A stretch of DNA of 64,000 bases. Source: Basidiobolus meristosporus CBS 931.73. Its lineage: Eukaryota; Basidiobolomycota; Basidiobolomycetes; Basidiobolales; Basidiobolaceae. Below are positions 60,282 through 64,000 of this stretch, one piece after another (the first letter of the stretch is position 1; each line of letters begins with the position of its first letter). The position numbers and the translations under genes are program-made. The stretch lies in NCBI GenBank assembly GCA_002104905.1, contig MCFE01000038.1, positions 1-64,000 on the forward strand, written 5' to 3'. The notes under the pieces are model-generated. The model was given only the letters and a program-made list of their open reading frames with translations, was not told the origin of the DNA and ran no database searches.

Positions 60282-63200
60282 AATTTTGACTAATTGCTCA
60301 GTGACTCCATTAGTTCTAGGATGATATGCCAAGGCTTTCAAGTGTCTGATGTGCTGCATTTCCAGGTAAGCTTCCAATGCCTTTGCCATGAGGTTTGCTC
60401 CTCCATCAGATAGAATCTCTACAGGGCATCCAAGCTTCATAAGGATCTCATGGTAGATGAAACTTGGAACTTCTTACTCACTGGCCACAGGTACTGCTAT
60501 AGCCACTAGCCATTTGGTGGCATGATTAATTGCTACTAGGATATAATGGTTGCATTTCCTGGTAGTTGGCAGTTTTCCAACAAAGTCAATTTGCCATCTT
60601 TCAAACGGTCTTATAGGCTTTAAGGGAAAGAGTTCAGTAATTCTCTGTGGTTGGCCTTGGTTGATTGGACAACTTGGACATGTTTTCACTAGTTTCTTAA
60701 TGTCTTGTTTCATTCTGGGCCACCATGCTCTGGCTTTCAAAAGGCTTTAGGATCCTTCAATTCCAAGATGTCCATACCCATTGTGTAGCTTATGTATTAA
60801 ATCAAGGTAAGCAACATAAGGGCAATAGGCAATATGGCTTCTATCCACAATTTGCTAGAGTGTTTCATCCTGTACCACAAATTTGCTGGCTTCATCCCAG
60901 ATTATCTTCTTGATCTCTTTGTCCACCTCATTAGGAATGGCTTGGTCCTCCAAGTACTGTGGTAATAGTCTAGCCCAATCTGATTCATGCACCAAGTTGA
61001 GTTGTGCAACTTGATCTAATCTTGATAAGGCATCAGCAACCGTGTTGTTTTTTCCAGGGCAGTAGAAAATCTCCAGGTCAAATTGCTGAATGTATTCACT
61101 CCATCTTGTCATTCTTCTAGAGAGTACCTTCTGAGTAAATATACTTGAGGGATGCATGATCAGTCTTCAAGGTGCATATGACTGCTTCAATATAGCATCT
61201 CCATGTCTTCAAGAAGTGTATTATAGCAAGCAACTCCTTCTCATGCACTGGATAGTTTTGTTCTGCTGAGTTCAGCTTCTTTGATTTAAAGGCAGCTGGG
61301 TAGTCCTTCCCCTTGTGTTGTTGGCTCAACACTCCACCAATTGCATAATCTGAAGCATCTGTGCACAGAGTAAACTCCTTTCTGAAATCAGGTATTATCA
61401 AGCTTTGCAGCTTAGCAAGTTCATTCTTGAGCATCTGAAAGGCAATCTCACAAGCTATGTCCTACTAATTGGTATTGTCTTTCTAGAGGATATCAGTTAA
61501 AGGGGCTGCAATACTGGCAAAGGACTTGACAAATCTCCAGTAATAGGAAACTATTCCAAGGAATGATCTGAGTTCTGATATGCTTAGGGATACTTCAGAT
61601 TCTTGATAACTTCAACCTTTGTAGGGTCTAAGGTCACTCCTCAGCTAGTCACCATGTGTCCCAGATATGCAATGTGTTCCTTGAAGAATTCACACTTAGC
61701 TAGCTTGCCATATAGTTTGTTCTCTTTTAGCTTCTTCAAGACCTTTTCAATGTGCACCACATGGTCCTCTTCTGTCTTGCTGTATATCAATATGTCATCT
61801 AGGTAAATTATCACAAACCTATCTAAGTACTCCTGAAAGACAGTCTGCATCAGGGTAACAAATGTTGAGGGGCATTGGTGAGGCTAAAACTCATGACTAA
61901 GTACTTATAATATCCATATCTGGTCCTGAATGCTGTCCTAGAGATGTCTTCTGGCTTCACCCTAATCTGGTTGTATCCTCACATGAGGTCAATCATGCCA
62001 AATATAGTGGCTCCATTGAGCTGGTCCAAAAGCTCATCAATTAAAGGTATGGGGTACTTATTCTTCACAACATCTGAGTTGAGGGCTCTGTAGTCAATGC
62101 ACATCCTATGTGTTCCATCCTTCTTCTACACAAAGAGTACTGGTGCTCCCCAAGGTGACTTGCTGGGTCTGATATATCCTTGCTCCAATAACTGATCTAT
62201 TTGATTCTTCCTCTCTTCCAGTTCCAATGAACTCATTCTATAGGTTGTCTTACTCACTGGAGGGCTATCTCCTGTGTCAATGTAATGATTCACATCTCTG
62301 ACTGGTGGTAGGCTTACAAGTGCATCTGGAAATACATTTGAATATTGCTGCAAAAGCATATGGACCTTCTGGGGTACTGGAGTGGAGGAATCCTCCTGTA
62401 ATACTGCCATGAGGAACATCTGGGTGCCTTTTCTAAGTGCTCTACAGAGCTGTATCTTGCTTAGCTCACTTGTTTCACACACTGGTATTGACCAAGTTCA
62501 AACCCAGTCTGGCAAGTAATAGCTCATAGGTCTTGTTGTCCTTCTGAATGTGAGTAGCATGGGTTCTCCAGTTGATTGATGGATTACAACAAAATAGCCA
62601 GGTCTTTCCTAGTACAAGGTCAAACTTGCAGTTCCCAAATATATAGGCCTGTAGGTCTTCTTCATAGTCATTGATCTTCATCCTCACTGGCTGAGTAATA
62701 TGATTGATTAAATGAGAGTACCCATCAGCTGTTGAGACTGAAGTTGATTCAGTGGGTACCAATTTGATTCCAGCTTTTGAAGCAAATTGCTCTGGCATGT
62801 ACTCATGCAATGCTCCTGAGTCAATCATGATCTTGGCAGGTACTCCATTAATTACTCAATTCAAATATAATAGCTTTCCTCAGCTTAAGGTCATCTGGGA
62901 TAGGTTTTCTTCTGTCATATAGTAGGTGAGTTCTGAGTCTTCTTCAAGTTCATCTGCCACATTACTATGCTAAAGGACTTCAATTTGGTTGAAGGTTCTT
63001 CATGGCTTGTGTTCATTTCTTCTCTGAGGGCAGTACTTTGCAAAATATCCCTACTGGTGGCAATTGAAGCAAAGTCCTTTCTTCTTACATTCTTCTGAGG
63101 TAGGATTCTTCTGCAAAGCATCTATTTCCATTGGCACTGCTTCTGATTGTCTTCTTTCATAATGATTGTAGCCTCTGTATTAGGAATTGTGGGCTTCCCA

Positions 63201-63740
63201 AATCCAAACATAGCTGAGTCATAGTCAATGGCAATCTTGATGGCTTCTCCAACAGTTGGGGTCTTCGATAATTCACTTCCTTGCAAGTTCTTTCTTTCAA
63301 CCCCTCAATAAGGTATTCCACTTGATCCAGAGGGTCCATTCCTTCAACTAGTCCAAGTCAACATCTATATTCATAGATGTGCTCTTGAACCATTGTTTTC
63401 TGTTTGAGTGTCTTTGACTTCTTAGTAGTGTCTGCTGGTGTAGAGGTTCAAAAGCATCCTGAATTTTCAACAAAAACTCATTCCAGGTAGAGATTGTAGA
63501 GCACCCCATCACAGTGGCTGACCTGATCTTGTTGTGGTACCACTGTAAAACTGCATCTGCCAGGTAAGAGGCTGAATAATGTAACTTGCACTCTGGAGCA
63601 ATTCCCTTGGCCTTGAAAGCTTCTCCAATCTGGAAGAGCCAAGTTCCCAGGTTTTCATTGACTCTACCATAGTACCAGTTGACCTTCACACTAATGTTGC
63701 TCTTGACAGGGTTTTGCTGGCTTTGGGCCATAGTAGTCAT
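60282..63740 (-). pseudogene. Ty3/gypsy retrotransposon gag-pol, broken
   Basis: Gag frame 63740-63348 (VNWYYGRVNENLGTWLFQIG...). A CCHC knuckle near 63080 (CFNCHQ-stop-GYFAKYC). Protease MIDSGALHEYMPEQ (62828). RT entry PPVRDVNHYIDTG and GYIRPSKSPWGAPVLFV (62475-62126), then broken RT with IIYLDDILIYSKTEED (catalytic DD). RNase H FTLCTDASDYAIGGVLSQQ (61434-60855). Integrase RAWWPRMKQDIKKLVKTCPSC, WQIDFVGKLP and finally YHPRTNGVTEQLVK at about 60290. Several stops and frameshifts. It ends inside the integrase, where copia code takes over. No chromodomain or 3' LTR is present. Confidence 0.88.
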
Positions 63741-63851
63741 TCCTTGTTGCTGCTGGCTAAGGATCTGGAGTAACTATTACTGTTGGGCCAGGATCTGCTG
63801 CATAGCATTCTTCCATTCTTGATTCTTAGAGAACTTGAGGGAGGCTTTGTC

Positions 63852-64000
63852 TGTTGAAATATTGGACTATTTGGTATCATTCAGCAACTAAAATTTACTT
63901 GACAATTCTGAACTAGTCTGGTTCACTGTGGGACTAATTTACAGTTCTAACTTTGGCACTTTCTTCAGATCTATGATCTTATGATTATTCCCTTGTAGTC
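63852..64000 (-). repeat. Gypsy LTR, cut by the window edge
   Basis: Begins TGTTGAAATATTGGACTATTT on the plus strand, matching 55228 onward over about 145 bp. It lies upstream of the gypsy gag, so it is the inner end of the 5' LTR; the rest is outside the window. Confidence 0.7.

Noticed and set aside
53000-64000. Possible endogenous virus
   Set aside because: Gag-pol order, LTRs and RT motifs fit ordinary gypsy and copia retrotransposons; no envelope or capsid genes are seen.
1-64000. tRNA or rRNA genes, CRISPR arrays
   Set aside because: No paired A/B boxes with a cloverleaf, no rRNA-like conserved blocks and no regularly spaced repeats were found by eye.

Overview
The window comes from a fungal nuclear genome. 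Evidence: spliceosomal genes with many very short introns (about 40-75 nt, GTAAGT/GTATGT...AG), a Zn2Cys6 regulator, a monofunctional fungal-type prephenate dehydrogenase, a Cdc25 phosphatase, a Pho85-type cyclin and a UPF0658 membrane protein. The lineage is not certain. A Plavaka/KDZ-like DNA transposon together with copia and gypsy retroelements would fit a zygomycete-grade or other early-diverging fungus.

Layout. 0.5-2.5 kb: TYR1 prephenate dehydrogenase (-), rebuilt here from 13 exons with consistent splice phases. 4.3-4.95 kb: unidentified exon-like pieces. 5.4-8.2 kb: intronless 941-aa Zn2Cys6 transcription factor (-). 9.98-10.34 kb: an unidentified gene or relic (-). 11.36-13.05 kb: MUP1/LAT-type amino-acid permease (+, 4 exons). 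13.2-17.6 kb: exon-like ORFs on the minus strand, possibly secreted orphan proteins. 19.73-20.68 kb: four-finger C2H2 factor (+). 24.16-25.25 kb: Cdc25-type phosphatase (+), flanked on both sides by a direct repeat of about 0.49 kb.

26.7-38.2 kb is a mobile-element island almost free of CpG. It holds a broken copia element, a Plavaka/KDZ-like transposon with a divergently oriented accessory ORF, two clean solo LTRs with 5-bp target duplications, a further LTR copy split by a MITE, and the MITE family itself.

40.05-51.6 kb is a second gene block: a small SH3-like protein (+), a Pcl-type cyclin (+), a TPR + metallo-beta-lactamase fusion protein (+, 6 exons), a UPF0658 Golgi-type membrane protein (-, 8 exons) and an NTF2/SnoaL-like protein (-, 4 exons). 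A possible START-like gene (-) lies at 51.9-52.4 kb. From 52.7 kb to the end there is a second CpG-poor island: copia LTR fragments, a second Plavaka-like copy with its accessory ORF, and a gypsy element joined inside its integrase to the 3' half of a copia element.

The host genes are scattered housekeeping and regulatory genes with no cluster logic. The main biology is the two-compartment structure: CpG-rich genes against CpG-depleted, nested, multi-family repeat islands, which suggests cytosine methylation and deamination of repeats. All exon models were made by eye from splice signals, reading frame and family knowledge; no search was run.
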